Assembly (NCBI RefSeq): GCF_900103935.1
Contig: NZ_FNIC01000001.1
Location: 862,804-926,803 of the forward strand
Direction of reading: 5' to 3'
DNA from: Nocardioides szechwanensis
Lineage (GTDB): Bacteria > Actinomycetota > Actinomycetes > Propionibacteriales > Nocardioidaceae
Length of the DNA: 64,000 bases
Both the position numbers and the translations under genes were made by a program. Positions 11,201 to 19,266 of this stretch are shown here, piece by piece. The notes under the pieces were generated by a model. The model saw nothing but the letters and a program-made list of their open reading frames with translations, had not been told where the DNA came from and searched no databases. Within the stretch, counting starts at the first letter, position 1. Every line of letters starts with the position of its first letter.

Positions 11201-12535
11201 ATGAGCACCGAGACGGACGCCGTGTCCTACGACCCCGCGAGCGAGGTCGTCGACCTGTGCCGCGAGCTGATCCGGATCGACACCACCAACTACGGCGACC
11301 AGGAGGGTCCGGGGGAGCGGAAGGCGGCGGAGTACGTCGCCACGCTGCTCGACGAGGTGGGCATCGAGTCGCGGCTCTACGAGTCGACACCGGGCCGGAC
11401 GTCGCTGGTCGCGCACTGGGGCGGACCCGCCGACGGGAGCGTCCCCGACCGCGGCGCCCTGCTGCTCCACGCGCACCTGGACGTCGTACCGGCGGCGGCG
11501 GAGGACTGGCAGGTCCACCCCTTCTCCGGGGAGGTCCAGGACGGCTACGTCTGGGGCCGCGGGGCGGTCGACATGAAGGACTTCGACGCGATGCTGCTCT
11601 CCGTCGTGCGCGCCCGCGCCCGGGCCGGCGCCGTGCCCGAGCGACCCGTCGTCCTGGCGTTCACCGCCGACGAGGAGGCCGGCGGCCACCACGGTGCGGA
11701 GCAGCTGGTCCAGCAGCACGCCGAGGAGTTCGAGGGCTGCACCGAGGCGGTCGGCGAAGTCGGCGGCTTCAGCACGACCATCCGGGGGCGCCGGCTCTAC
11801 CTGATCGAGGCGGCCGAGAAGGGCATGGCCTGGATGCGGCTCACCGCCCGCGGCCGGGCCGGCCACGGCTCCATGATCAACTCCGACAACGCGGTCACCG
11901 AGCTCGCGGCCGCCGTCGCGCGGATCGGCGCCCACCAGTGGCCGGTGCGGCTCACCCCGACCATGCAGACCCTGCTCGCGGCCGTCGCCGAGCTGGTCGG
12001 CACCGAGGCCACGCCGGACAACGCGGAGAGCCTGATCGAGGAGTTCGGGAGCGCGGCCCGGATGCTCGGCGCCGTCATCCGCAACACCACCAACCCGACC
12101 ATGCTCGGGGCCGGCTACAAGGTCAACGTGATCCCGACGGAGGCCACCGCGCACGTGGATGGGCGGTTCCTGCCGGGCTACGAGGACGAGTTCTTCGCGA
12201 CCCTGGCCGAGCTGTGCGGCGAGAACGTCACGGTCGACTACGTGTCGAAGCAGCCGCCCTGGGAGATGCCGTACGACGGCGCGCTGGTCGACACCATGAC
12301 CCGCTCGCTGCTCGCGGAGGACCCCGGCGCCGTCGTGGCGCCGTACACGATGAGCGGCGGCACCGACGCCAAGCACTTCACCAAGCTCGGGATGCGGTCC
12401 TACGGCTTCGCGCCGCTGCGGCTCCCGGCGGAGCTCGACTTCACCGCGCTGTTCCACGGGGTCGACGAGCGGGTGCCGGTCGACGCCCTGGAGTTCGGGG
12501 CGCGCGTGTTCGACAGGTTCCTTGGCGAGGCCTGA
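11201..12535 (+). CDS. M20-family metallopeptidase
   Basis: The 444-residue product is a zinc-dependent M20 peptidase or amidohydrolase. It has the first metal ligand in HAHLDVVP, the bridging Asp in WGRGAVDMKD, and the Glu pair in FTADEEAGG. A lid domain with the TARGRAGHGS segment comes next, and the last ligand lies in the C-terminal HGVDERVPVD segment. Members cleave peptides, acylated amino acids or carbamoyl compounds; the substrate here is unknown. The ATG at 11201 is preceded by a TTTGAT sequence 6 nt upstream, a possible weak -10. It ends convergently against the DUF5703 gene across a palindromic repeat element. Confidence 0.9.
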   Translation: MSTETDAVSYDPASEVVDLCRELIRIDTTNYGDQEGPGERKAAEYVATLLDEVGIESRLYESTPGRTSLVAHWGGPADGSVPDRGALLLHAHLDVVPAAAEDWQVHPFSGEVQDGYVWGRGAVDMKDFDAMLLSVVRARARAGAVPERPVVLAFTADEEAGGHHGAEQLVQQHAEEFEGCTEAVGEVGGFSTTIRGRRLYLIEAAEKGMAWMRLTARGRAGHGSMINSDNAVTELAAAVARIGAHQWPVRLTPTMQTLLAAVAELVGTEATPDNAESLIEEFGSAARMLGAVIRNTTNPTMLGAGYKVNVIPTEATAHVDGRFLPGYEDEFFATLAELCGENVTVDYVSKQPPWEMPYDGALVDTMTRSLLAEDPGAVVAPYTMSGGTDAKHFTKLGMRSYGFAPLRLPAELDFTALFHGVDERVPVDALEFGARVFDRFLGEA

Positions 12536-12569
12536 GGCCGGCTCTGCCCCTCACTGCGGGCCGGGGGAA

Positions 12570-12635
12570 CTGCGGTTTGGTCACAAACCGCAGCCCCGGG
12601 GGCCGATATTTCTGCGGTTTGTGACCAAACCGCAG
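12570..12635. repeat. Nested palindromic repeat, copy 1
   Basis: Left arm GCGGTTTGGTCACAAACCGC (12572-12591) and its exact reverse complement (12614-12633), both flanked by CT...AG, are separated by 18 bp. Each arm is itself an 8-bp hairpin with a 4-nt loop. It lies between convergent genes (M20 peptidase and DUF5703). Confidence 0.95.
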
Positions 12636-12648
12636 AGCCGGACATAGT

Positions 12649-12867
12649 TCAAGCGGTGCGGACGGCGCGGATGATCTTGCGCCGCAGGATCACGCGACGG
12701 GTGCCGTCGGCGGTCATGCGCACCCGGTCGAGCTCCCAGCCGCCGTGCTCGGCGCGCTCGACGAGCAGCCTGGTCACGACGTTGCGGGGGAACTCTCGAG
12801 GGAACGTCACCCGGTCGAACTCCCACTCCACCCCACGCCCCGGGGCACGACGGTCGTGCCGGCTCAC
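12649..12867 (-). CDS. DUF5703-family small protein
   Basis: Encodes about 72 residues ending RRVILRRKIIRAVRTA. The pattern VEWEFDRVTFPREFPRNVV..LL...AEHGGWELDRVRMTADGTRRV matches the actinobacterial DUF5703 family, whose function is unknown. The GTG start at 12867 overlaps the aldo/keto reductase stop codon as GTGA, so the two are translationally coupled. It is basic at the C-terminus and has no membrane segment. Confidence 0.8.
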   Translation of the reverse strand: MSRHDRRAPGRGVEWEFDRVTFPREFPRNVVTRLLVERAEHGGWELDRVRMTADGTRRVILRRKIIRAVRTA

Positions 12868-13814
12868 GCCGGCTCCGACACGTCGTCGAGGGCGGCGATG
12901 ATCTCGGTCGGGAGCTCCTTGTCCTCGAGGTCGAGCGCTCCACGGAGCTGAGCGGCGGTGCGGGCGCCGACGATGGGCGAGGTCACGCCCGGGCGGTCGC
13001 GGACCCAGACCAGCGAGACCTCGAGCGGGGTCCAGCCGAGGCCCTCGGCGGCCCGTGCGACCGCCTCGACGATGCGGCCGCTGCGGTCGTCGAGGTAGGC
13101 GCCCACGAAGCCGGAGAAGACGGGAGACGCGCCGCGGGAGTCGGACGGCGTGCCGGTGCGGTACTTGCCGGTGAGGACGCCGCGGCCCAGCGGCGACCAG
13201 GGGAGGACCCCGAGACCAAGAGCGTGGGCGGCCGGGAGGACCTCGCGCTCCACGCCGCGGTTGAGCAGGGAGTACTCCACCTGGGTCGACGCCAGCGTCG
13301 CCCGTCCGGGCACCGCGCGCTGCCAGGTGGCGGCCTGCGCGGTCTGCCACCCGGTGTAGTTGGAGATCCCGACGTACGACGTCCGCCCCGACGCGACCGC
13401 GTGGTCGAGAGCCGTCAGGGTCTCCTCGAGCGGCGTCTCGTCGGACCAGATGTGGACCTGCCACAGGTCGACGTGGTCCACGCCGAGCCGCTTGAGCGAG
13501 GCGTCGAGCGCGGTCAGCAGGTTGCCCCGGGACGTGTTGGTGACCCGCTCGCCGGAGCGCCGGGAGATGCCGGCCTTGGTGGCGAGGACGATCTCGTCGC
13601 GGGCAACGACATCGCCGATCAGGGTGCCGATCAGGGACTCTGAGTCGCCGTCGGTGTAGCCCGCCGCGGTGTCGACCAGGGTGCCCCCGGCCTCCGCGAA
13701 CGCGATCAGCTGGTCGCGGGCCTCGTGCTCGTCGGTGTCGCGGCCCCACGTCATGGTGCCCAGGCCGAGGCGCGAGACCTTGAGGCCGGTGTGGCCCAGT
13801 GACCGCTGTTGCAT
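12864..13814 (-). CDS. Aldo/keto reductase
   Basis: About 316 residues from MQQRSLGHTGLKVSRLGLGTMTWG. It has the AKR barrel signatures: DTAAGYTDGDSESLIG with the catalytic Tyr, the catalytic Lys in VLATKAG, the His in DLWQVHIW, and the NADPH-binding C-terminal loop near VTSPIVGARTAAQL. NADPH-dependent reduction of aldehydes or ketones is expected; the substrate is unknown. The start at 13814 is fixed by a TAGTTT -10 box 7 nt upstream. It is divergent from uppP and is followed by a coupled DUF5703 gene. Confidence 0.9.
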   Translation of the reverse strand: MQQRSLGHTGLKVSRLGLGTMTWGRDTDEHEARDQLIAFAEAGGTLVDTAAGYTDGDSESLIGTLIGDVVARDEIVLATKAGISRRSGERVTNTSRGNLLTALDASLKRLGVDHVDLWQVHIWSDETPLEETLTALDHAVASGRTSYVGISNYTGWQTAQAATWQRAVPGRATLASTQVEYSLLNRGVEREVLPAAHALGLGVLPWSPLGRGVLTGKYRTGTPSDSRGASPVFSGFVGAYLDDRSGRIVEAVARAAEGLGWTPLEVSLVWVRDRPGVTSPIVGARTAAQLRGALDLEDKELPTEIIAALDDVSEPA

Positions 13815-13821
13815 GGCGACA

Positions 13822-13827
13822 AAACTA
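13822..13827 (-). promoter_or_regulatory. -10 box (TAGTTT), leaderless start of aldo/keto reductase
   Basis: The minus-strand TAGTTT ends 7 nt before the ATG at 13814. Confidence 0.55.
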
Positions 13828-13872
13828 GTGGGCACACCCTGGGGGCGGCGTGGCGGCTCGCCCGGCACGCCC

Positions 13873-13878
13873 TAGGCT
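13873..13878 (+). promoter_or_regulatory. -10 box (TAGGCT), leaderless start of uppP
   Basis: TAGGCT ends 8 nt before the GTG at 13887. The divergent aldo/keto reductase -10 lies 45 bp away. Confidence 0.5.
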
Positions 13879-13886
13879 TCCTGCTC

Positions 13887-14711
13887 GTGTGGGACTACCT
13901 CCAGGCCGTCGTGCTCGGCCTCCTCCAGGGCCTGACGGAGTTCCTGCCGATCTCCAGCAGCGCTCACCTACGGATCTTCCCCGAGCTCTTCGGGTGGGGT
14001 GACCCGGGCGCCGCGTTCACCGCGGTGATCCAGATCGGCACCGAGCTCGCCGTCCTCATCTATTTCCGTGAGGACATCTGGCGGATCGGGTCTGCCTGGG
14101 TGAAGTCGCTGTTCCGCCCGGAGTACCGCGGTCACCTCGACGCCCGCATGGGGTGGTTCATCATCATCGGCTCGCTGCCGATCGTGGTGCTCGGGATCCT
14201 GCTGAAGGACGTCATCGAGCGCGACTTCCGCAACCTGTGGATCATCGGTACGACGCTGATCGTGCTCGGCATCGTCCTCGGCATCGCCGACCGCGTGGGC
14301 CGCACGGACAAGAAGATCAAGGAGATCTCGCTGCGCGACGCCGTACTCATGGGGGCGGCGCAGGCCATGGCCCTGATCCCGGGCGTCTCCCGCTCCGGCG
14401 CGACCCTGTCGATGGGCCGCTTCCTCGGCTACGACCGCGAGGCCGCCACCCGCTACGCCTTCCTCCTCGCGATCCCCGCGGTCGTCGGCGCCGGGCTCTT
14501 CGAGCTCCCCGAGATCTCGGGCGGCGACAACGACTACGGCTGGGGCCCCACCATCGTGGCGACCGTGGTGTCGTTCGCGGTCGGGTACGCCGCCATCGCC
14601 TGGCTGCTGCGCTACGTCAGCACCCGCTCCTACACGCCGTTCGTGCTCTACCGCGTCGCCCTCGGCGCCGCCACGCTCATCCTGGTCGCCACCGGCGTCC
14701 TCAACGCCTAG
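13887..14711 (+). CDS. uppP: Undecaprenyl-diphosphatase UppP (BacA family)
   Basis: The 274-residue integral membrane enzyme dephosphorylates undecaprenyl pyrophosphate to recycle the cell-wall lipid carrier. Both signature regions are present: GLLQGLTEFLPISSSAHL near the N-terminus and PGVSRSGATLSMGRFLG near residue 170, among about eight hydrophobic helices. The GTG at 13887 (VWDYLQAVVLG) gives the family N-terminus and follows a TAGGCT -10 closely, whereas an upstream ATG at 13809 would add a non-hydrophobic tail. It converges on corA across a palindromic repeat. Confidence 0.95.
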   Translation: MWDYLQAVVLGLLQGLTEFLPISSSAHLRIFPELFGWGDPGAAFTAVIQIGTELAVLIYFREDIWRIGSAWVKSLFRPEYRGHLDARMGWFIIIGSLPIVVLGILLKDVIERDFRNLWIIGTTLIVLGIVLGIADRVGRTDKKIKEISLRDAVLMGAAQAMALIPGVSRSGATLSMGRFLGYDREAATRYAFLLAIPAVVGAGLFELPEISGGDNDYGWGPTIVATVVSFAVGYAAIAWLLRYVSTRSYTPFVLYRVALGAATLILVATGVLNA

Positions 14712-14727
14712 GCGCGGCTCCGGGGAC

Positions 14728-14790
14728 CTGCGGTTTGGTCACAAACCGCAGGAAAACGGCCGCCAGAGCTGCGGTTTGTGACCAAACCGC
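14728..14790. repeat. Nested palindromic repeat, copy 2
   Basis: Left arm at 14730-14749, right arm (reverse complement) at 14771-14790, each a perfect copy of the 20-bp core. It lies between convergent uppP and corA. Confidence 0.95.
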
Positions 14791-14794
14791 GCGT

Positions 14795-15775
14795 TCACAG
14801 CCAGCCGGACTTCTTGAAGAACACCCACAGCGCCGCCGAGGTCATCACCATCAGCAGCAACGCGAACGGGTAGCCGAGCATCCAGTGCAGCTCGGGCATG
14901 TGGTCGAAGTTCATGCCGTAGACGCCCGCGATCAGGGTCGGCGCCGCCACCAGGCCGACTCCGGCGGAGATCTTGCGCATGTCGTCGTTCTGCTGCACCG
15001 AGATCCGCGCCAGGTGGGCGTCGAAGGCGGTCGACAGCAACCCGTCGAGGCTGTCGACGATCTCGGAGGCACGGGTGAGGTGGTCGGCCACGTCGCGGAA
15101 GAACGGCGCCGCCGCCTCGTCGATCCCGGGCACGAGGCCGGAGGCGAAGCGTCGCATCGGGTCGCGCAGGGGGTGTACGGCGCGGCGTACCTCCGCGATC
15201 TCGCGCTTGAGCGTGTAGATCCGCACCGAGTCGTTGGTGCGGGCGGGGGAGAAGACGGACTCCTCGACCTCGTCCACGTCCGCCTCAAGCTCGGCGACCA
15301 CCTCGGAGTAGGCGTCCACGACGGAGTCACAGACGGCGTAGACGACGGCCGACGGACCGTGGGTCAGGACCTTGGACCGCTGCTCGAGGTACTTGCGGGC
15401 GGAGTGCAGCGCCCCGCCCTCCCCGTGCCGGACGGTGATCACGAAGTCGCTGCCGACGAACATGCTGATCTCGCCGGTCTCGACCGCGTCCTCCGCCTCG
15501 ACGTACCAGAGCGTCTTGAGGATCAGGAAGATGTTGTCGTCGTACCGTTCGAGCTTCGGGCGCTGGTGGGCCTTCACGGCGTCCTCGACCGCCAGGTGGT
15601 GCAGCCCGAAGGCCTCGGCCACCCGCTCCAGCTCCGCCTGGCCGGGTTGGTGCAGCCCGACCCACACGAAGTCGCCGGGCGCCTTGGCCTGCGCGCGCAG
15701 GGTCGCGTAGTCCTGGGGCCGGCAGTCGACGGCGACCCTCTCGCCGTTGCGGTAGACGGCGCTGTCGACGATCAC
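14795..15775 (-). CDS. corA: CorA-family magnesium/cobalt transporter
   Basis: The 326-residue protein has a large cytosolic N-terminal domain and two C-terminal helices. The first ends in the family signature YGMN (GVYGMNFDHMPE) and the second is FALLLMVMTSAALWVFF followed by a basic tail. This is the pentameric CorA channel for Mg2+/Co2+. The GTG at 15775 is placed by a TACCGT -10 box 6 nt upstream. It is divergent from the phosphomutase-like gene. Confidence 0.93.
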   Translation of the reverse strand: MIVDSAVYRNGERVAVDCRPQDYATLRAQAKAPGDFVWVGLHQPGQAELERVAEAFGLHHLAVEDAVKAHQRPKLERYDDNIFLILKTLWYVEAEDAVETGEISMFVGSDFVITVRHGEGGALHSARKYLEQRSKVLTHGPSAVVYAVCDSVVDAYSEVVAELEADVDEVEESVFSPARTNDSVRIYTLKREIAEVRRAVHPLRDPMRRFASGLVPGIDEAAAPFFRDVADHLTRASEIVDSLDGLLSTAFDAHLARISVQQNDDMRKISAGVGLVAAPTLIAGVYGMNFDHMPELHWMLGYPFALLLMVMTSAALWVFFKKSGWL

Positions 15776-15781
15776 GGGCTC

Positions 15782-15787
15782 ACGGTA
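15782..15787 (-). promoter_or_regulatory. -10 box (TACCGT), leaderless start of corA
   Basis: The minus-strand TACCGT ends 6 nt before the GTG at 15775. The divergent -10 at 15795 is only 7 bp away, so the two polymerase sites overlap and should compete. Confidence 0.55.
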
Positions 15788-15794
15788 GCCCCAC

Positions 15795-15800
15795 TACAGT
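15795..15800 (+). promoter_or_regulatory. -10 box (TACAGT), leaderless start of phosphomutase-like gene
   Basis: TACAGT ends 7 nt before the ATG at 15808, back to back with the corA -10. Confidence 0.55.
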
Positions 15801-15807
15801 CCCCGAC

Positions 15808-16527
15808 ATGGCAACTGTGATCCTCGTGCGACACGGCCGCACGAGCGCCAACGCGAGCGGCACCCTCGCCGGGCGTACGCCGGGCGTGAGGCTCGACGAC
15901 ACCGGCACCGACCAGGCACGGCGTACGGCGGAGCGGCTCGCCGCCGTGCCGCTGGCCGCGGTCGTGACCAGCCCGCTCGAGCGCTGCCGCCAGACCGCGA
16001 AGATCATCACGTCCGCGCACCCGGCCGCCCCGAGGACGGTGACCGAGCGTGGCATCACTGAGTGCGACTACGGCGAGTGGCAGGGACGCCTGCTCAAGGA
16101 CCTGGCCAAGGAGAAGCTGTGGGGCGTCGTGCAGACGCAGCCCTCGGCCGCCGCGTTCCCCGGTGGCGAGTCGCTCCAGGCCATGCAGGCCCGCTCGGTG
16201 GAGGCCGTACGGCGCCACGACGCCGCACTCGAGGCGGAGCACGGTCCCGGCGCGGTCTGGGTGGCGGTGAGCCACGGCGACATCATCAAGTCGGTCCTGG
16301 CGGATGCGCTGGGCATGCACCTCGACCTGTTCCAGCGGCTGTTCGTCGACCCGGCGTCGGTGTCGATCGTGCGCTACACGGGCACCCGTCCCTACGTGCT
16401 GGCCTCCAACACCCACGCCGGTGACCTCTCCTGGCTGGCGGCGCCACCGGCCAAGCGGGCCCGCCGCCGCAAGAGCGTCGAGGACGCCCCCGTCGGTGGC
16501 GGCGCCGGGCCTTCGGCTCGGTCATAG
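15808..16527 (+). CDS. Histidine phosphatase, MSMEG_4193-like
   Basis: The 239-residue product opens with the RHG motif VILVRHGRTSAN (phospho-accepting His) and has the second catalytic His in VWVAVSHGDIIKSVL. SPLERCRQTA is the phosphate pocket. The subfamily found next to the DUF3090 and SCO1664 families and mshC in Actinobacteria is annotated as MSMEG_4193-type phosphomutase; its substrate is unknown. The last about 30 residues are basic and low in complexity (KRARRRKSVEDAP). Its stop codon TAG forms part of the next gene's -10 box. Confidence 0.88.
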   Translation: MATVILVRHGRTSANASGTLAGRTPGVRLDDTGTDQARRTAERLAAVPLAAVVTSPLERCRQTAKIITSAHPAAPRTVTERGITECDYGEWQGRLLKDLAKEKLWGVVQTQPSAAAFPGGESLQAMQARSVEAVRRHDAALEAEHGPGAVWVAVSHGDIIKSVLADALGMHLDLFQRLFVDPASVSIVRYTGTRPYVLASNTHAGDLSWLAAPPAKRARRRKSVEDAPVGGGAGPSARS

Positions 16528-16530
16528 GGT
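16525..16530 (+). promoter_or_regulatory. -10 box (TAGGGT), leaderless start of DUF3090 gene
   Basis: TAGGGT includes the TAG stop of the preceding gene and ends 7 nt before the ATG at 16538, so this gene can be transcribed on its own as well as by readthrough. Confidence 0.55.
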
Positions 16531-16537
16531 GGGCGAC

Positions 16538-17125
16538 ATGCCTCCGATCACCCACGGTTTCGACCCGCCCGAGCGCTTCGTCGCGGGCACCGTCGGGCCC
16601 CCGGGGTCGCGCACGTTCTTCCTGCAGGCCCGGTCCGGGGTCCGGGTCGTCAGCGTGTCCCTGGAGAAGCAGCAGGTCGCCGCCCTCGCCGAGCGGGTCG
16701 ACGAGCTCCTCGACGAGGTCATGTCCAGCGAGACCGCCTCGGGCGTGATCCCGGCCGTGGCGCCGCTCGGGCTCGAGGACGCGAACCCGCTCGAGCAGCC
16801 GATCGAGGAGGAGTTCCGGGCGGGCACGATGACCCTCTCCTGGGACCCCGACGACCAGCGGATCGTGATCGAGGTGTTCCCCTTCACCGAGGCCGCGGTC
16901 GTCACCCCAGACCAGGTCGACCAGGACTTCGAGGAGCCCGAGCCGGAGGAGGTCTTCCTGGTCCGGATCGACGCCGGCCACGCGCGGGCCTTCGTGAAGC
17001 GAGCCGCGCAGGTGCTCGACGCGGGGCGCCCGAGCTGCCCGTTCTGTGGCAACCCGATCGACCCCGACGGCCACCTCTGCGTGCGCGCCAACGGCTTCCG
17101 TCGCCGGGACCCGATCGGCCCATGA
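16538..17125 (+). CDS. DUF3090 family protein
   Basis: The 195-residue protein starts MPPITHGFDPPERFVAGTVGPPGSRTFFLQ, the DUF3090 pattern. It ends with a compact zinc-ribbon-like C-terminus CPFCGNPIDPDGHLC. The middle is acidic with a regular strand pattern (TMTLSWDPDDQRIVIEVFPF). The family is restricted to Actinobacteria and nearly always accompanies the SCO1664 family and the phosphomutase-like protein; its function is unknown. Its stop overlaps the next start (ATGA). Confidence 0.9.
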   Translation: MPPITHGFDPPERFVAGTVGPPGSRTFFLQARSGVRVVSVSLEKQQVAALAERVDELLDEVMSSETASGVIPAVAPLGLEDANPLEQPIEEEFRAGTMTLSWDPDDQRIVIEVFPFTEAAVVTPDQVDQDFEEPEPEEVFLVRIDAGHARAFVKRAAQVLDAGRPSCPFCGNPIDPDGHLCVRANGFRRRDPIGP

Positions 17126-17907
17126 GCCAGCCCGACCCCCAGCCCGAGGCTGCACCCGTGCTGGACGGTGACCTGGTGCTGCACGGGCGGATCATGCCCG
17201 CCTCCAACGCCACGTTCCTCGGCGAGATCGGCGAGGTCACGGTCGTCTACAAGCCGATCGCGGGGGAGCGGCCCCTGTGGGACTTCCCCGACGGCCACCT
17301 GGCCGGCCGTGAGGTCGCGGCGTACCTCGTCTCCCAGGTCACCGGCTGGGACGTCGTGCCACACACCTGGCTGCGGGACGGGCCGCACGGGCCCGGCATG
17401 TGCCAGCTGTGGCAGGAGCCCGACGAGGAGCAGGAGGCGGTCACGCTGGTCGAGGAGGGCGAGGTACCCGCAGGGTGGCGCCACGTCTTCGACGGTCTCG
17501 ACGGCCGCGACGTCGCGGTCTCGCTGATCCACGAGGACACCGCCGCCTTGCGCCGCATGGCTGTGTTCGACGTGGTCGTCAACAACGCCGACCGCAAGGG
17601 CGGCCACGTGCTGGCGATGCCCGACGGGCACCGGTACGGCGTGGACCACGGGATCGCGTTCCACCACGAGCACAAGCTCCGGACCGTGCTGTGGGGCTGG
17701 CAGGGCGAGCCGTTGCGAGACGACGAGGCGGACGTCGTACGCCGGATCCGAGCCGCGCTGGCGGGCGGTCTCGGGGCGTTGCTGGCCGAGCACCTCACCG
17801 ACCTGGAGATCGACGCGCTCGACGTGCGCTGCCGCCGGCTGCTCGACGCAGGGCGGCTGCCGCGCTCGAGCGGCGACTGGCCCGCGATCCCGTGGCCGCC
17901 CTTCTGA
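17122..17907 (+). CDS. SCO1664-family protein (kinase-like fold)
   Basis: The 261-residue product matches the actinobacterial SCO1664 family, whose core resembles the phosphatidylinositol 3/4-kinase fold. It has a nucleotide-binding Lys in VVYKPIAGERPLWDFP, the catalytic-loop-like VFDVVVNNADRKGGHVL, and a metal-loop-like YGVDHGIAFH. No substrate is known. It overlaps the DUF3090 gene by 4 nt and precedes mshC, so the trio is probably linked to mycothiol or redox metabolism; that link is by context only. Confidence 0.88.
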   Translation: MSQPDPQPEAAPVLDGDLVLHGRIMPASNATFLGEIGEVTVVYKPIAGERPLWDFPDGHLAGREVAAYLVSQVTGWDVVPHTWLRDGPHGPGMCQLWQEPDEEQEAVTLVEEGEVPAGWRHVFDGLDGRDVAVSLIHEDTAALRRMAVFDVVVNNADRKGGHVLAMPDGHRYGVDHGIAFHHEHKLRTVLWGWQGEPLRDDEADVVRRIRAALAGGLGALLAEHLTDLEIDALDVRCRRLLDAGRLPRSSGDWPAIPWPPF

Positions 17908-17918
17908 GGAGCGGTGGT

Positions 17919-17924
17919 TAGGCT
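17919..17924 (+). promoter_or_regulatory. -10 box (TAGGCT), leaderless start of mshC
   Basis: TAGGCT ends 6 nt before the ATG at 17931. Confidence 0.55.
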
Positions 17925-17930
17925 GCGGAC

Positions 17931-19166
17931 ATGCGAGCCTGGAGTGTCCCAGAGATCCCGAGCCTGCCCGTCGTGGGGCCGCCCGTAGCGCTCCACGACA
18001 CGTCAACGGGTGCCACGGTCACGACCTCGCCCGAGGGCGCCGCCCGCCTCTACGTCTGCGGGATCACGCCGTACGACGCGACCCACCTGGGCCACGCCGC
18101 GACGTACGTCGCCTTCGACCTGCTCAACCGGGCCTGGCGCAGTGCCGGGTACGACGTGACGTTCGTCGAGAACGTCACCGACGTCGACGACCCGCTCCTG
18201 GAGCGCGCGACCAAGGTCAACGTCGACTGGGTCGAGCTCGCCGAGCGCGAGACCGAGCTGTTCCGCCACGACATGACCGCGCTGCGCGTCATCCCGCCCG
18301 ACCACTACGTCGGCGCCGTCGAGTCGATCCCGCTGGCCGTCGAGCTGATCCAGCGTCTCGAGGCCGCCGGTGCGACGTACCGCGTCGAGAGCGACGTCTA
18401 CTACTCCGTGAGCGCCGACCCGGCGTTCGGTGCGGTGTCCGGCTACGACCGCGACACGATGCTCCGGCTCTTCGCCGAGCGGGGCGGCGACCCCGAGCGC
18501 CCCGGCAAGCGCGACCCGCTCGACTGCGTGCTGTGGCGCGGCGAGCGTGAGGGTGAGCCGAGCTGGGAGAGCCCCTTCGGTCCCGGGCGTCCCGGCTGGC
18601 ACGTCGAGTGCACGGCGATCGCGCAGCGCTACCTCGGCGGCGCGTTCGACGTCCAGGGCGGCGGCTCCGACCTGGTCTTCCCGCACCACGAGATGTGTGC
18701 GGGACACGCGCAGGTGGCGGCGCCCGTCCCCTTCGCGCAGGTGTACTCCCACGCCGGCATGGTGGCCTACGACGGCGAGAAGATGTCGAAGTCGCTGGGC
18801 AACCTCGTCTTCGTCTCCGCGCTGCGCAACAGCGACGTCGACCCGATGGGCATCCGGCTGGCGCTGCTGCGCCACCACTACCGCTCCGACTGGGAGTGGA
18901 CCGACGCCGAGCTCTGGGACGCCGTCGACACCGTCGCCACCTGGCGCAAGGCGATCTCCCTCGGCGCCGGTGCCCCTGCCACCCCCGTGGTCGAGGAGGT
19001 GCTGGCCGCCCTCGCCGACGATCTCGACGCACCGCGCGCCACCGCCGCCGTCGACGCCTGGGTCGCCGCCACGCTCGGCACCGACGGCCTCGCCGACACC
19101 AGTGACCCCGACGCCGCCGTACTCATGCTCGGGGTCCTCGACGCCGCCCTCGGTCTGTCGCTCTGA
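17931..19166 (+). CDS. mshC: Mycothiol ligase MshC (Cys:GlcN-Ins ligase)
   Basis: The 411-residue enzyme joins cysteine to glucosaminyl-inositol using ATP, the committed ligation of mycothiol synthesis. It is a shortened relative of cysteinyl-tRNA synthetase: [19 protein letters not shown] holds the zinc Cys and the HIGH-like motif, and [12 protein letters not shown] is the KMSKS loop. The N-terminal [18 protein letters not shown] and the lack of an anticodon-binding domain distinguish MshC from CysS. It is followed by a palindromic repeat and the convergent PAC2 gene. Confidence 0.96.
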   Translation: MRAWSVPEIPSLPVVGPPVALHDTSTGATVTTSPEGAARLYVCGITPYDATHLGHAATYVAFDLLNRAWRSAGYDVTFVENVTDVDDPLLERATKVNVDWVELAERETELFRHDMTALRVIPPDHYVGAVESIPLAVELIQRLEAAGATYRVESDVYYSVSADPAFGAVSGYDRDTMLRLFAERGGDPERPGKRDPLDCVLWRGEREGEPSWESPFGPGRPGWHVECTAIAQRYLGGAFDVQGGGSDLVFPHHEMCAGHAQVAAPVPFAQVYSHAGMVAYDGEKMSKSLGNLVFVSALRNSDVDPMGIRLALLRHHYRSDWEWTDAELWDAVDTVATWRKAISLGAGAPATPVVEEVLAALADDLDAPRATAAVDAWVAATLGTDGLADTSDPDAAVLMLGVLDAALGLSL

Positions 19167-19183
19167 CGCCTGCGCGTCCGACG

Positions 19184-19247
19184 TGCGGTTTGGTCACAAA
19201 CCGCAGCTCCGGGGCGCCAGAACCTGCGGTTTGTGACCAAACCGCAG
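19184..19247. repeat. Nested palindromic repeat, copy 3
   Basis: Left arm 19185-19204 and right arm 19226-19245 are perfect copies of the 20-bp core in opposite orientation. It lies between convergent mshC and the PAC2 gene. Confidence 0.95.
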
Positions 19248-19266
19248 ACCCGCGGGCCCGCGACCG

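Noticed and set aside
16304..17125. Longer start for the DUF3090 protein within the preceding gene
   Set aside because: The added residues are the Arg/Ser/Pro-rich shadow of the phosphatase; the ATG at 16538 matches the family start and has a -10 box 7 nt upstream.
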